A DNA stretch of 64,000 nt from an uncultured Pelagibacteraceae bacterium (GTDB lineage Bacteria; Pseudomonadota; Alphaproteobacteria; Pelagibacterales; Pelagibacteraceae). Position numbers and translations under genes: made by a program. The notes under the pieces are model-generated. The model had not been told where the DNA came from. It saw only the letters and a program-made list of their open reading frames with translations, and did no database searches. Below, in pieces: positions 53,501 through 63,600 of this stretch (position 1 is its first letter; every line of letters begins with the position of its first letter). Location: assembly GCA_902634935.1 (NCBI GenBank), contig CACPMF010000008.1, positions 1 through 64,000 on the forward strand. Direction: 5' to 3'.

Positions 53501-55023
53501 ACTGCTAATGGAGTATCATCACCCATAGATCCAGTTGCTTCTTTTGCATCTTCTGCCATTGGGTGTAAAATTAATTCTAAATCTTCTAAACTATATCCAA
53601 AACAATGCTGTCTAATTCTTAACTCTTCATTAAGAAATATATTTTTTTCGTTCTCGATTGGAAACTTTTTATCTAGATCAATTATTTGATTATTAAAATG
53701 TTTGTACTCTTTTGCTAAGTAATTTTTAATATCGCTGTTTGTGAATACTTTTCCTTTTTCAATTCTTACACCAATTATTTCTCCAGGTCCCAATCTTCCT
53801 TTAGTTACAATTTTTTTTTCATTAAGATCGACCATTCCAGTTTCTGATCCAGCAAATAATAATCTATCTCTTGTAACAGTATATCTCATTGGCCTTAGAC
53901 CATTTCTATCAGTAGCTGCGATTACCCATTCATTGTCTGTCGCTGCTATAGCAGCAGGACCGTCCCAGGGCTCCATAGTGCTGTTAAGAAAATTAAATAG
54001 TTGAAGATGATCCTTTGGAAGAACTTTACTTTTTTTTGACCATGCATCAGGTATTAAAAGTAATTTAGCTAAAGGTGCAGGTTGTCCTGAAATATTTAGT
54101 AATTCAAATACATTATCTAGCGATGCAGAGTCTGAGTTTCCAGATGGGATTACAGGTTTTAAATTTTCCATATCATCAAACAATGGGCTGTGCATTTCTT
54201 GCTCATGAACCTTCATCCAGTTAATATTTCCTTTTAGAGTATTTATCTCACCGTTATGAGCTATTGCTCTAAAAGGTTGTGCTAAATCCCAACTGGGTGC
54301 TGTGTTAGTAGAAAATCTTTGATGAAAAATTGCAAATCTTGAAATAAATCTCTCATCTTTAAGATCAGTATAAAAATCTGACAAAGCCTCAGCAAGAAAC
54401 ATTCCTTTATAAATAATTGATTTAGAACTAAACGAACAAATATAAAAGCCATTAAGCTGGTTGTTTAGAGCTTCCTTCTCAATTTTTCTTCTTGTTTCAT
54501 ATAGAACTCTCTCTAAATTTTTACCAATTACTTTTTTATCATTATGTTTGAATAAAACTTGTGTAATCTCAGGTCTAGTATTTTCAGCTTTTTCACCGAG
54601 CACAGAAGGATTTACAGGAACCTGACGCCAACCATAAATATTGAAGTTTTTTTTTGTTAATTCACTTTCTACAATTATTCTACATTGCTCCTGGCCTTGA
54701 TAATCATTTCTTGGCAAAAAAATCATTCCAACACACAAATCAGAGTCGTCATGTCTGTGGCCAGTTATTTCAATTTTTTCGATGAAAAAATCTTTTGGAA
54801 TCTCAATATGTATTCCTGCTCCATCACCAGTTTTACCATCTGCATCTATAGCTCCTCGATGCCATACGGCTTTTAGGGCTTGGATTCCATAATCGACAAC
54901 TTTTCTAGACTTTACTCCCTCTGTTGATGCTACCAGTCCTACACCACAAGCATCATGCTCCATAGTCTCGTTATAAACAAAATTTTGCTTTAACTGGTTC
55001 AGATTTTTTTTATAAATGTTCAT
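50527..55023 (-). CDS. gltB: glutamate synthase large subunit
   Basis: [12 protein letters not shown] (N-terminal Cys glutaminase), [37 protein letters not shown], C-terminal beta-helix; 1498 aa. Confidence 0.98.
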   Translation of the reverse strand: [1498 protein letters not shown]

Positions 55024-56456
55024 TAAGCAACTTTTTGTTTTTGTTTTAATTGAAGATAATTTGAAATTGATAAAGCTGCGTCCCTACCATCTTTAATTGC
55101 CCAAACAACTAACGAAGCTCCTCGCACAATATCACCAGCTGCAAAAACACCTGGAATATTTGTTTCCATGGTATCAAAATCAGCTTTAATTGTACCCCAT
55201 TTTGTGACTTGTAATCTTTCCTCTTGGAATAGTTTAGGCAACTCCTCAGGATCAAATCCTAATGCTTTTATTACTAGGTCGGCTTTGATTTCAAATTCTG
55301 AATTTTCTTTTATAATTGGTTTTCTTCTTCCGCTTTCATCTGGATCTCCTAGTTCTATCTTGTCTACCAGCAAACTTTCTACTTTATTTGTTCCTTTAAA
55401 TTTTTTTGGACTACTTAACCAAACAAACTCAACTCCTTCTTCTTCTGCATTAGCAACTTCTCTTGCAGATCCTGGCATATTCACTTTATCTCTTCTGTAT
55501 AAACATTTAACAGATTTTGCATCTTGTCTAATTGAGGTTCTAACACAGTCCATAGCAGTATCTCCACCACCAATTACAACTACATCTTTATCTTTAGCAT
55601 TTAATGTTCCATCATCAAAAAGTTCAACTTTATCTCCTAATCCTTTTTTATTCGAGGCAGTCAAAAATTCCATCGCAGGAAATATATTACTAAGATCGTT
55701 TCCTGGAAGATTTACTTCTCTTGCTTTATAAACTCCAGTAGCAATTAAAATTGCATCATGTTTTTCATTCAACTCTTTTAAAGTAGCATCTTTACCTACC
55801 TCAAAGTTGTTTACGAATTGAATTCCACCTTCTTTTAAAAGTCTAATTCTTCTCTCTACAACATGCTTTTCTAGTTTGAAATTAGGGATACCATAAATCA
55901 ATAGTCCACCAGATCGATCATAACGATCATAAATTGTAACTTGATAACCTTTTTTTCTTAATTCCTCTCCACAAGCAAGTCCTGCAGGTCCAGCCCCAAT
56001 AACACCAATACTTTGATTAATCTCATTGATTACTTTTATTGGCTTTACCCAACCATTTTCCCAAGCAGTCTCTGTAATATATTTTTCAATTGATCCAATA
56101 GTTACAGTACCGTGTCCTGATTGCTCAATAACACAATTGCCCTCGCACAACCTATCTTGGGGACATATTCTCCCACATACCTCTGGCATGTTGTTAGTGC
56201 TTTGTGATAGTTGATAAGCCTCTTCATGTCTGCCTTCAGCTGTTAACTTAAGCCAATCAGGTATATTGTTGCTTAATGGACAGTGAACTTGACAAAATGG
56301 GACTCCACATTGTGAACATCTGCTTGATTGCTCATTTGCTTTTCCTTTAATAAATTCTGAATAAATTTCGTTAAAATCCTCTTTTCTAGAGTTTTTGTCT
56401 CTTTTAGGTGGGTTTTGTTGACCTATCTCAACAAACTTTAACATTTTTTCTGACAT
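55023..56456 (-). CDS. gltD: glutamate synthase small subunit (start trimmed to MSEKMLKFVEIGQQ)
   Basis: CSQCGVPFCQVHCPL, GRICPQDRLCEGNCV, IGAGPAGLACGEELRKKGYQVTIYDR, VFAAGDIVRGASLVVWAI. Confidence 0.97.
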   Translation of the reverse strand: MSEKMLKFVEIGQQNPPKRDKNSRKEDFNEIYSEFIKGKANEQSSRCSQCGVPFCQVHCPLSNNIPDWLKLTAEGRHEEAYQLSQSTNNMPEVCGRICPQDRLCEGNCVIEQSGHGTVTIGSIEKYITETAWENGWVKPIKVINEINQSIGVIGAGPAGLACGEELRKKGYQVTIYDRYDRSGGLLIYGIPNFKLEKHVVERRIRLLKEGGIQFVNNFEVGKDATLKELNEKHDAILIATGVYKAREVNLPGNDLSNIFPAMEFLTASNKKGLGDKVELFDDGTLNAKDKDVVVIGGGDTAMDCVRTSIRQDAKSVKCLYRRDKVNMPGSAREVANAEEEGVEFVWLSSPKKFKGTNKVESLLVDKIELGDPDESGRRKPIIKENSEFEIKADLVIKALGFDPEELPKLFQEERLQVTKWGTIKADFDTMETNIPGVFAAGDIVRGASLVVWAIKDGRDAALSISNYLQLKQKQKVA

Positions 56457-56630
56457 TGGAGGGGAGGTATATACTATTGTTAAACGAGGATAAAGAAAAT
56501 ATAGGTCATATTTACTGACTAATAATTTCCATTTTATTATAAATTTTGCGATTTTTTCACTTTCAACATACTTGATATGCAATTTTGTAATTGCTTTATT
56601 TTGGTTAGAATTTGATTATTTATTAATTTC

Positions 56631-57401
56631 TTGATGATTTCAAAATACATAGAAACTTCTATATTAGCAATAATTCAAGGTTTCTTTGAATTTATTCCAG
56701 TCAGTTCTTCTGCACACTTAATTTTAGTTACAAAAATTAATGATTTTCAGACAGCTTCACTACAATTAGATATTTGTCTTCATCTTGGTTCTTTATTAGC
56801 AATAATTTTTTATTTTAGAAAAGACTTAATAAACATATTTGAAAATAAATCTTTAGCTGTTTTAATATTATTAGGATCAATTCCTCTAATTTTAGTTGGT
56901 TTTATTTTACACTCAACTGGTATTATAGAAAAATTAAGATCTATAGAAGTTATTGCGTGGACAACTTTGCTTTTTGGATTACTTCTTTTTTTTGCTGACA
57001 AACAGACAATTAAAAAAAAAATTGATTTAGATCTTAATTTAAAAAATGTAATTATAATTGGTTTATTTCAAGCCTTAGCTGTTATACCTGGTGTAAGTAG
57101 ATCAGGTGTGATTATAACAGCTTCACGTTTTTTAAATTTTGATAGAATTGATTCCACCAAAATCGCCTTTTACTTATCTATCCCTGCCCTTGCAGGAGCA
57201 AGTGTTCTTGGTATAAGTGATTTAATAAGTGATGAAATCAAATTTGATTTCGTTTTTTTATTATCTATACTTTTATCATTTATAATTTCTTATTTAACAA
57301 TTAAATATTTTCTTATTTTTGTAAGTAAATTTAGTTTAAACTTATTCGTTTATTATAGAATTTTTCTAAGTATTATTTTATTTGCACTTATCTACCTTTA
57401 A
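56631..57401 (+). CDS. uppP: undecaprenyl-diphosphatase
   Basis: IIQGFFEFIPVSSSAHLILV; ALAVIPGVSRSGVIITASRFL. Confidence 0.96.
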   Translation: MMISKYIETSILAIIQGFFEFIPVSSSAHLILVTKINDFQTASLQLDICLHLGSLLAIIFYFRKDLINIFENKSLAVLILLGSIPLILVGFILHSTGIIEKLRSIEVIAWTTLLFGLLLFFADKQTIKKKIDLDLNLKNVIIIGLFQALAVIPGVSRSGVIITASRFLNFDRIDSTKIAFYLSIPALAGASVLGISDLISDEIKFDFVFLLSILLSFIISYLTIKYFLIFVSKFSLNLFVYYRIFLSIILFALIYL

Positions 57402-58288
57402 ACTTTCTTAACGGCTGAAGGAGCAATCTGTGATAAAATCACTGCAAATAATATTAGGAAGCATCCAATAATATTATCCAAATTTAAAATTTGATTAAGG
57501 ATTATCCAGCCTGCGAGTGCCGCAAAAACACCTTCTAATGAGTATATTATAGCTGCAGGAGCTTCATCGATATTTTTTTGTGCATACATCTGAAGAGTAA
57601 AAGCAACACCACCTGATAGAATTCCAGCATAAAGTATAGAACTGTATTCTAAAAGTATTTTTTGAATATCTATTTCCTCAAATACATAAGCAGCTATTAT
57701 AGAAAGTGAAAAAACAAAAATAGACTGTAAGGATGCATAAAATATAGGTAAATCAAATTTTTTCATAAATTTTCCCGCAAAAATTATGTGCAGTGCCCAA
57801 AATAAAGAGCACAGAATTACCAATGCATCGCCTAACATTATTTGTGAGTCTGAAAAATTACTTAGTAAATAAACTCCGATTATACACATTACTATTGAGG
57901 GCCAGATACTCCAGTGAACTTTGATTTTATAAAAAAAAAATAACAATATTGGAACAATTGGGACGTAGAAAATTGTAAAAAATGCTGCATTAGCAATATT
58001 GGTATATTGTAGAGCAGCTTGTTGGAGCGAAGTACCCAAAAATAGAGATACTCCCATAAACATATAATATTTAAAAAAAAGTTTTTTGTTTGAATTAATT
58101 TCAGGGATTATTTTTTTTCTCTCAATTATTAGTGCAACTGGAAGCATAAAAAGAAAACCAACAAAAAACCTAGCAGAATTAAAAGTCAGTGGACCAATGT
58201 TATCCATTCCAGTATCTTGTGCAATAAAAGCTGTTCCCCAAATAAAGGTCGTTATTAGAGCACAAATTAATGATGCTGATTTACTCAT
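57398..58288 (-). CDS. EamA/DMT-family transporter
   Basis: Ten-TM pattern; ALITTFIWGTAFIAQDTGMDNIGPLTFNSARFFVGFLFMLP; YSLEGVFAALAGWIILNQ. Confidence 0.9.
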   Translation of the reverse strand: MSKSASLICALITTFIWGTAFIAQDTGMDNIGPLTFNSARFFVGFLFMLPVALIIERKKIIPEINSNKKLFFKYYMFMGVSLFLGTSLQQAALQYTNIANAAFFTIFYVPIVPILLFFFYKIKVHWSIWPSIVMCIIGVYLLSNFSDSQIMLGDALVILCSLFWALHIIFAGKFMKKFDLPIFYASLQSIFVFSLSIIAAYVFEEIDIQKILLEYSSILYAGILSGGVAFTLQMYAQKNIDEAPAAIIYSLEGVFAALAGWIILNQILNLDNIIGCFLILFAVILSQIAPSAVKKV

Positions 58289-58300
58289 TATGATTTAAAT

Positions 58301-59398
58301 TTAATTAATTATGCTGTTCATTCTACAACAGCTATCAAAGTCTTCCTTGTTGATATAACAGCCAGCCATTTTTCTCTTTCCACTAAATGACCCTCTTCCA
58401 TGCATTACTCTCCAATTATTAAATATCAAAAGTTCTCCTGGTCGTAATATATGTCTCCACTGATATTTTTTACTATTAGCTAATTGGTCGAATTTTTTTA
58501 TCGCATTATAAAATTCTAATGTTGATTTATATGGTAAGTCGATGGGAGCTCTATCATAATTATTAAAACTCACTTGTACAATTTCTTTATGATTATTTAA
58601 TCTAAAAATTGGTCTCTCCGCTTCAAGATCAACACCATCTCCTAAATATTTACCTTTTACTTTTATTTCTGTGAGAGTTTTAAATAATTTTTGATGATTT
58701 TTTTTTAATTCTCTTGCTATAGATAAACCATCAACCATAATTGATTCTCCTCCTTTTGCATTATACTTACAACAAAGTAGTAATTGCAATCCAGGCGCAT
58801 CATTACTGTATGTTGAGTCTGTATGTGGTCTTAATTCCTCCTGTGAATATGCGCTGTCAGCTTTTTTATTATCTGACTCAAATGTCCATAGACCACCAAA
58901 AATTGAATTTCTTACATAACCTATTTTATTAGCGATTTTATTTACTGATTTAAGATTTGGCTTACAATTTTTTATAACTGCAAAACCGTATTTATGTAAA
59001 CTCTCTAGCAAGTTTAAGAAATTTTTATTTTTGTCTATTTTATTGTAATCAATATAAACCTGGTTTTTGATATCACGAGCTATCCATGGTTTAATATTTT
59101 TCTTTAATTGCTTTTTCTCTGAATAATTCAACAGAAACTTATGCGAATATTTTGCTGGCGAAGATGAATCTGACCAAGTTATACTTAAAAGTTTTCCATT
59201 TTCTAAAATTTTGCCCTTAACTGCCTTCAAATCTGGCGCTAGATTAGCTGTAAAAGTCTTTCTTTGGTTTGTTCTAAAATCCCAATTTTCAGTATTTTTG
59301 ATATGATCACGCAACCATATATTGGGATATATTTTTGATTTTCTGTTCACAAAAAAAATTTCAACATTATTTTTTTTCAATTTGAAATTTTTAATCAT
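58301..59398 (-). CDS. gamma-butyrobetaine/trimethyllysine dioxygenase-like Fe(II)/2OG oxygenase (TauD family)
   Basis: N-terminal WLRDHIKN-type domain; ELRPHTDSTYSNDAPGLQLLLC (HxD), LLIFNNWRVMHGRGSFSG (distal His/Arg). Confidence 0.85.
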   Translation of the reverse strand: MIKNFKLKKNNVEIFFVNRKSKIYPNIWLRDHIKNTENWDFRTNQRKTFTANLAPDLKAVKGKILENGKLLSITWSDSSSPAKYSHKFLLNYSEKKQLKKNIKPWIARDIKNQVYIDYNKIDKNKNFLNLLESLHKYGFAVIKNCKPNLKSVNKIANKIGYVRNSIFGGLWTFESDNKKADSAYSQEELRPHTDSTYSNDAPGLQLLLCCKYNAKGGESIMVDGLSIARELKKNHQKLFKTLTEIKVKGKYLGDGVDLEAERPIFRLNNHKEIVQVSFNNYDRAPIDLPYKSTLEFYNAIKKFDQLANSKKYQWRHILRPGELLIFNNWRVMHGRGSFSGKRKMAGCYINKEDFDSCCRMNSIIN

Positions 59399-59409
59399 TT
59401 TTTTTTATA

Positions 59410-60681
59410 TTAAATCGCCAATTTGTAAGCAAAATTTTTCCCTAAATTATCCTTCAGGTCGTTATTAAATCTTGCAGCTTCTGCACCATCAATTATTCTA
59501 TGATCATAGGATAAAGATAAAGGTAAAACAGTTCTGGTCATAAATTTATTATTAATATATATTTGTTTCTTATAAGATCTACCAATACCTAGAATAGCTA
59601 CCTCTGGCAAATTGATTATAGGAGTAAAAAAAGATCCTCCTATTCCTCCAAGGCTCGTGATTGTCATAGATCCTCCAAAAAATTCTTTTTTATTAATTTT
59701 TAATTTTCTGCAATCATTACTTACTTTTTTTAATTCATCCCCTAGCTGTGCAATATTCTTTATGTCAGCATTTCTAATTTTTGGAACCATAAGCCCATTA
59801 GGGGTATCTACTGCAATACCTATATGAAAATATTTTTTAAGTGTAATTTTTCCTTCCTCAATATTGTCTATGGAGGCGTTAAAATTTGGAAACCTTTTTA
59901 GTGAAGAAACCAAAGCTTTTATGATGAATGCTAAAGGTGTTATTTTCTTTTTTTTACCTGTGTAAATATCTGTTAAAGACTCCCTGAATTCGTCCATTTC
60001 AGTTATATCAGCTTCATCGTGGTTCGTTACATGAGGTATTTTATTCCAAGAATTTGTTAAATGAGGAGCTGCTATTTTTTTTATCCTGGAAAGATATTTT
60101 GTCTCTACAGCTCCAAATTCTGAATGTTTATATTCATCTATAATCTCACTTCTTTTTTCGTACTTTTCATACTTAGTAGGCTTGCTAATTCTATCAGCAA
60201 CAAATTTTTTAACATCACTTTCTACAACTCTCCCTAATCTTTCTGACCCCTTAATTTCTGATACATCTACTCCTAATTCACGGGCAAATTTTCTTGCTTT
60301 TGGACTAGCAAGAGTTGCTGGGTTTTGATTATTCGAGGAAATATTCACCTCTTCGCTTTTATTCATATTTATTGGAGCTTTTATTTCTTTTTTATTTTCA
60401 TTTTTGATTTCAGAAATATTTTTAATTGTTTTTTGTTTTTCTTCTTCAGACGCGATAATAGCAATTAAACTTCCTTCTGATACTTTATCACCAATTTTCA
60501 CATTTAATTTTTGAATTTTGCCTGAAAGTAAACTGGGTATCTCAACACTTGATTTATCACTTTCAATTGTGATCAAAGGATCATTTTTTTTTATAAAGTC
60601 ACCTTCATTTACTAGGACTTCAATTACCTCAACATCTTTGAATTCTCCAATATTTGGAACTATAAGGTTTTTATCTTCCAT
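59410..60681 (-). CDS. aceF: pyruvate dehydrogenase complex E2 (dihydrolipoamide acetyltransferase), single lipoyl domain
   Basis: Lipoyl domain ITIESDKSSVEIPS; peripheral subunit-binding domain ASPKARKFARELGVDVSEIKGSERLGRV; catalytic LSLSYDHRIIDGAEAARF. Confidence 0.95.
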   Translation of the reverse strand: MEDKNLIVPNIGEFKDVEVIEVLVNEGDFIKKNDPLITIESDKSSVEIPSLLSGKIQKLNVKIGDKVSEGSLIAIIASEEEKQKTIKNISEIKNENKKEIKAPINMNKSEEVNISSNNQNPATLASPKARKFARELGVDVSEIKGSERLGRVVESDVKKFVADRISKPTKYEKYEKRSEIIDEYKHSEFGAVETKYLSRIKKIAAPHLTNSWNKIPHVTNHDEADITEMDEFRESLTDIYTGKKKKITPLAFIIKALVSSLKRFPNFNASIDNIEEGKITLKKYFHIGIAVDTPNGLMVPKIRNADIKNIAQLGDELKKVSNDCRKLKINKKEFFGGSMTITSLGGIGGSFFTPIINLPEVAILGIGRSYKKQIYINNKFMTRTVLPLSLSYDHRIIDGAEAARFNNDLKDNLGKNFAYKLAI

Positions 60682-63600
60682 TATAATTTGGTTGGCATTG
60701 GTTTTGCCTGATCAATTTTATATTTTTTAATTGCATCCTTGACGTACTTTGATGCAATTAATTGCTCATTAGCTAAAATGCTTAATCCATATGTAACTAT
60801 ATGTTCTTTATCTACTTCAAAAAATTTTCTTAAATTTTTTCTCGTATCGCTTCTTCCAAACCCATCTGTGCCGAGTGAGTAAAAGCTTTTCGATACATAA
60901 GGTCTGATTTGATCAGAATTCATCCTCATATAATCTGAAGCCGCAAGTATAGGTCCTTCGGTTTTACCAAGACACTTTTCAAGATAGGTTATTTTTTTTT
61001 CTTTATCAGGGTTCAACAAATTAAATCTTTCTACCTCTAATCCATCTCTTCTAAGTTCATTAAAACTAGTAACACTCCAAATTTCACTGTCTATTTCGTA
61101 ATCATTTTGAAGAATTTCTGCAGCAGAAATCATTTCTCTTAAAATAGCTCCTGAACCGAGAAGTTGAATTTTATTTTTTTTGTGTTTTGAAAAATCCTTA
61201 ATCCTATACATACCTTTTAAAATTCCATCTTCACACCCTTTTGGCATTTCAGGATGAGAGTAATTTTCATTCATAGTAGTTATGTAATAAAAAATATTCT
61301 CATTATTCTCATGCATTCTTTTAAGGCCTTCTCTAAATATGACTGCTAACTCATAATGAAATGTTGGGTCATATGAAATACAGTTGGGAATAGTGGAAGC
61401 CAATAAATGACTGTGTCCATCTTGATGCTGCAAACCTTCACCAGCTAAAGTTGTTCTACCTGCTGTAGCGCCAATTAAAAATCCTCTAGCCTGACTATCT
61501 CCAGCTGCCCAAGCAAAATCTCCTGTTCTCTGAAATCCAAACATTGAATAGAATAGGTATATTGGGATCATCTCAATATCATGATTTGTATAAGATGTTC
61601 CTGCTGCTATCCATGAAGACATAGCACCTGCCTCATTAATACCTTCCTCTAGCACTTGACCACTTTTCTCCTCTCTATAAGAGCTCAATTGAGCTGCATC
61701 TTCTGGTTCATATTTTTGGCCTTCGTGTGCATAGATACCAATTTTTTGAAAGAACCCTTCCATTCCAAACGTTCTTGCTTCATCAGGAATTATTGGAACT
61801 AATTTTTTTGCAACATGTTTATCTCTTAATAAACTTGTTAACATTCTGACTAATGCCATTGTTGTGGACATTTCTTTTTCTCCAGTTGATTTTGTCATAC
61901 TGTCAAAAATATTTTTTTCTGGCGTTTTAATTGGTTTAGAAAAAGTTGTTCTCTCTGGGATAAAGCCTCCTAAGTCATATCTACGCTGTTTTAAGTATTT
62001 TATTTCAGGTGAATTTTCGTCAGGTTTAAAATATTCTATATTTTTAACCTGTTGATCGCTTAAAGGGACATCAAACCTATCTCTGTAATACATTAAGTCA
62101 TCAACATCTAATTTTTTTTGTTGATGTGTAGTATTTACACTTTCACCAGATTTACCCATCCCATATCCTTTTATTGTTTTTGCAATAATAACAGTTGGGC
62201 TGCCTATATTTTTTACAGCTTTATCGTAAGCTGCATAAACTTTATGGGGATCGTGACCACCTCTGTTTAGTCTCCAAATATCTTTATCTGACATTGCAGA
62301 TACCATTTGAAAAGTCTCTGGAAATTTTCCAAAAAATTTCTCTCTTACATACAAACCATCTCTTGCCTTAAATGCCTGATATTCGCCATCAACAGTTTCA
62401 TTCATTAATTTAACAAGATGACCAGATTTATCATTGGCTAATAAAGAATCCCAATAAGATCCCCAGATAACTTTAATAACATTCCAGCCTGCACCTCTAA
62501 ATATTCCTTCTAGCTCTTGAATAATTTTACCGTTTCCTCTGACTGGTCCGTCAAGTCTTTGAAGATTACAATTCACTACGAATATTAAATTATCTAATTT
62601 TTCTCGAGCTGCTAAACCAATTGCACCTAACGATTCTGGTTCATCCATTTCACCATCACCAAGAAAAGCCCAAACTTTTCTCCCTTCGTCTTTGATTAAA
62701 CCTCTATTAATTAGATATTTCATAAAACGAGCTTGGTATATTGCTAGCATAGGACCTAGTCCCATTGAAACAGTTGGGAATTGCCAAAAATTAGGCATTA
62801 GCCAAGGGTGAGGGTATGAAGACAGTCCACCTTTATTAACTTCTTGTCTAAAACTGTTTAATTGTTTTTCGTTTAGTCTACCCTCTAGAAAAGCTCTTGC
62901 ATACATGCCTGGAGCGCTGTGACCTTGAAAATAGATTAAGTCTCCTCCAAAATTATCACTTTTTGCTCTCCAAAAGTGATTCATCCCAACATCGTATAAG
63001 GTTGCAGCTGATGCAAAAGTTCCTATGTGGCCACCTAATTCAGGAAATTTTTTGTTAGCTCTGACAACCATTGCTGCTGCATTCCATCTAATTAATGATC
63101 TTAACCTCCTCTCAATATTTTGGTCACCGGGAGATTTCGTTTCTTCCTCAGGAGGAATTGTATTTATATATGGAGTACTTTGAGTGTAAGGAATTTTTGA
63201 GCCCTGTCTGTATGCATGGTCAATTAGTTGCTTAATTAAAAAATTTGCTCTCTCAGGTCCTTCTTGTTGAACAACAGCTGTAAGTGATTCCACCCATTCT
63301 TTTGTTTCTACAGGATCAATATCATCTTTATTAGAGACAAACTCTATATTAGTTTTTTTTATATTCTTAATTGGTTCAGGTTTTTTTATTTGATTTAAAT
63401 TGTCATTGTATTGAATTGTATTTTCAGCCTCTTTAATAATTTTTTCAGTAAGTGGGGGTATTTTTTCATCTTTATTTTCAGTCCCAACTACCGACAAAAT
63501 TACATCTCCTTTTGAAACTTTATCACCAACTTTAACAATTATATCTTTTATTGAACCTTCAATTGTTGATGGAACCTCTACACTAGATTTATCACTCTCA

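Noticed and set aside
55168-55731. 187-aa plus-strand ORF
   Set aside because: Antisense to gltD, whose reading frame is strongly supported; low-complexity Ser/Leu-rich translation with no recognisable motif.
56457-56582. N-terminal extension of the gltD ORF
   Set aside because: MHIKYVESEKIAKF...SPP is not GltD-like; the homologous region begins at MSEKMLKFVEIGQQ. The segment is more likely the gltD/uppP divergent promoter region.
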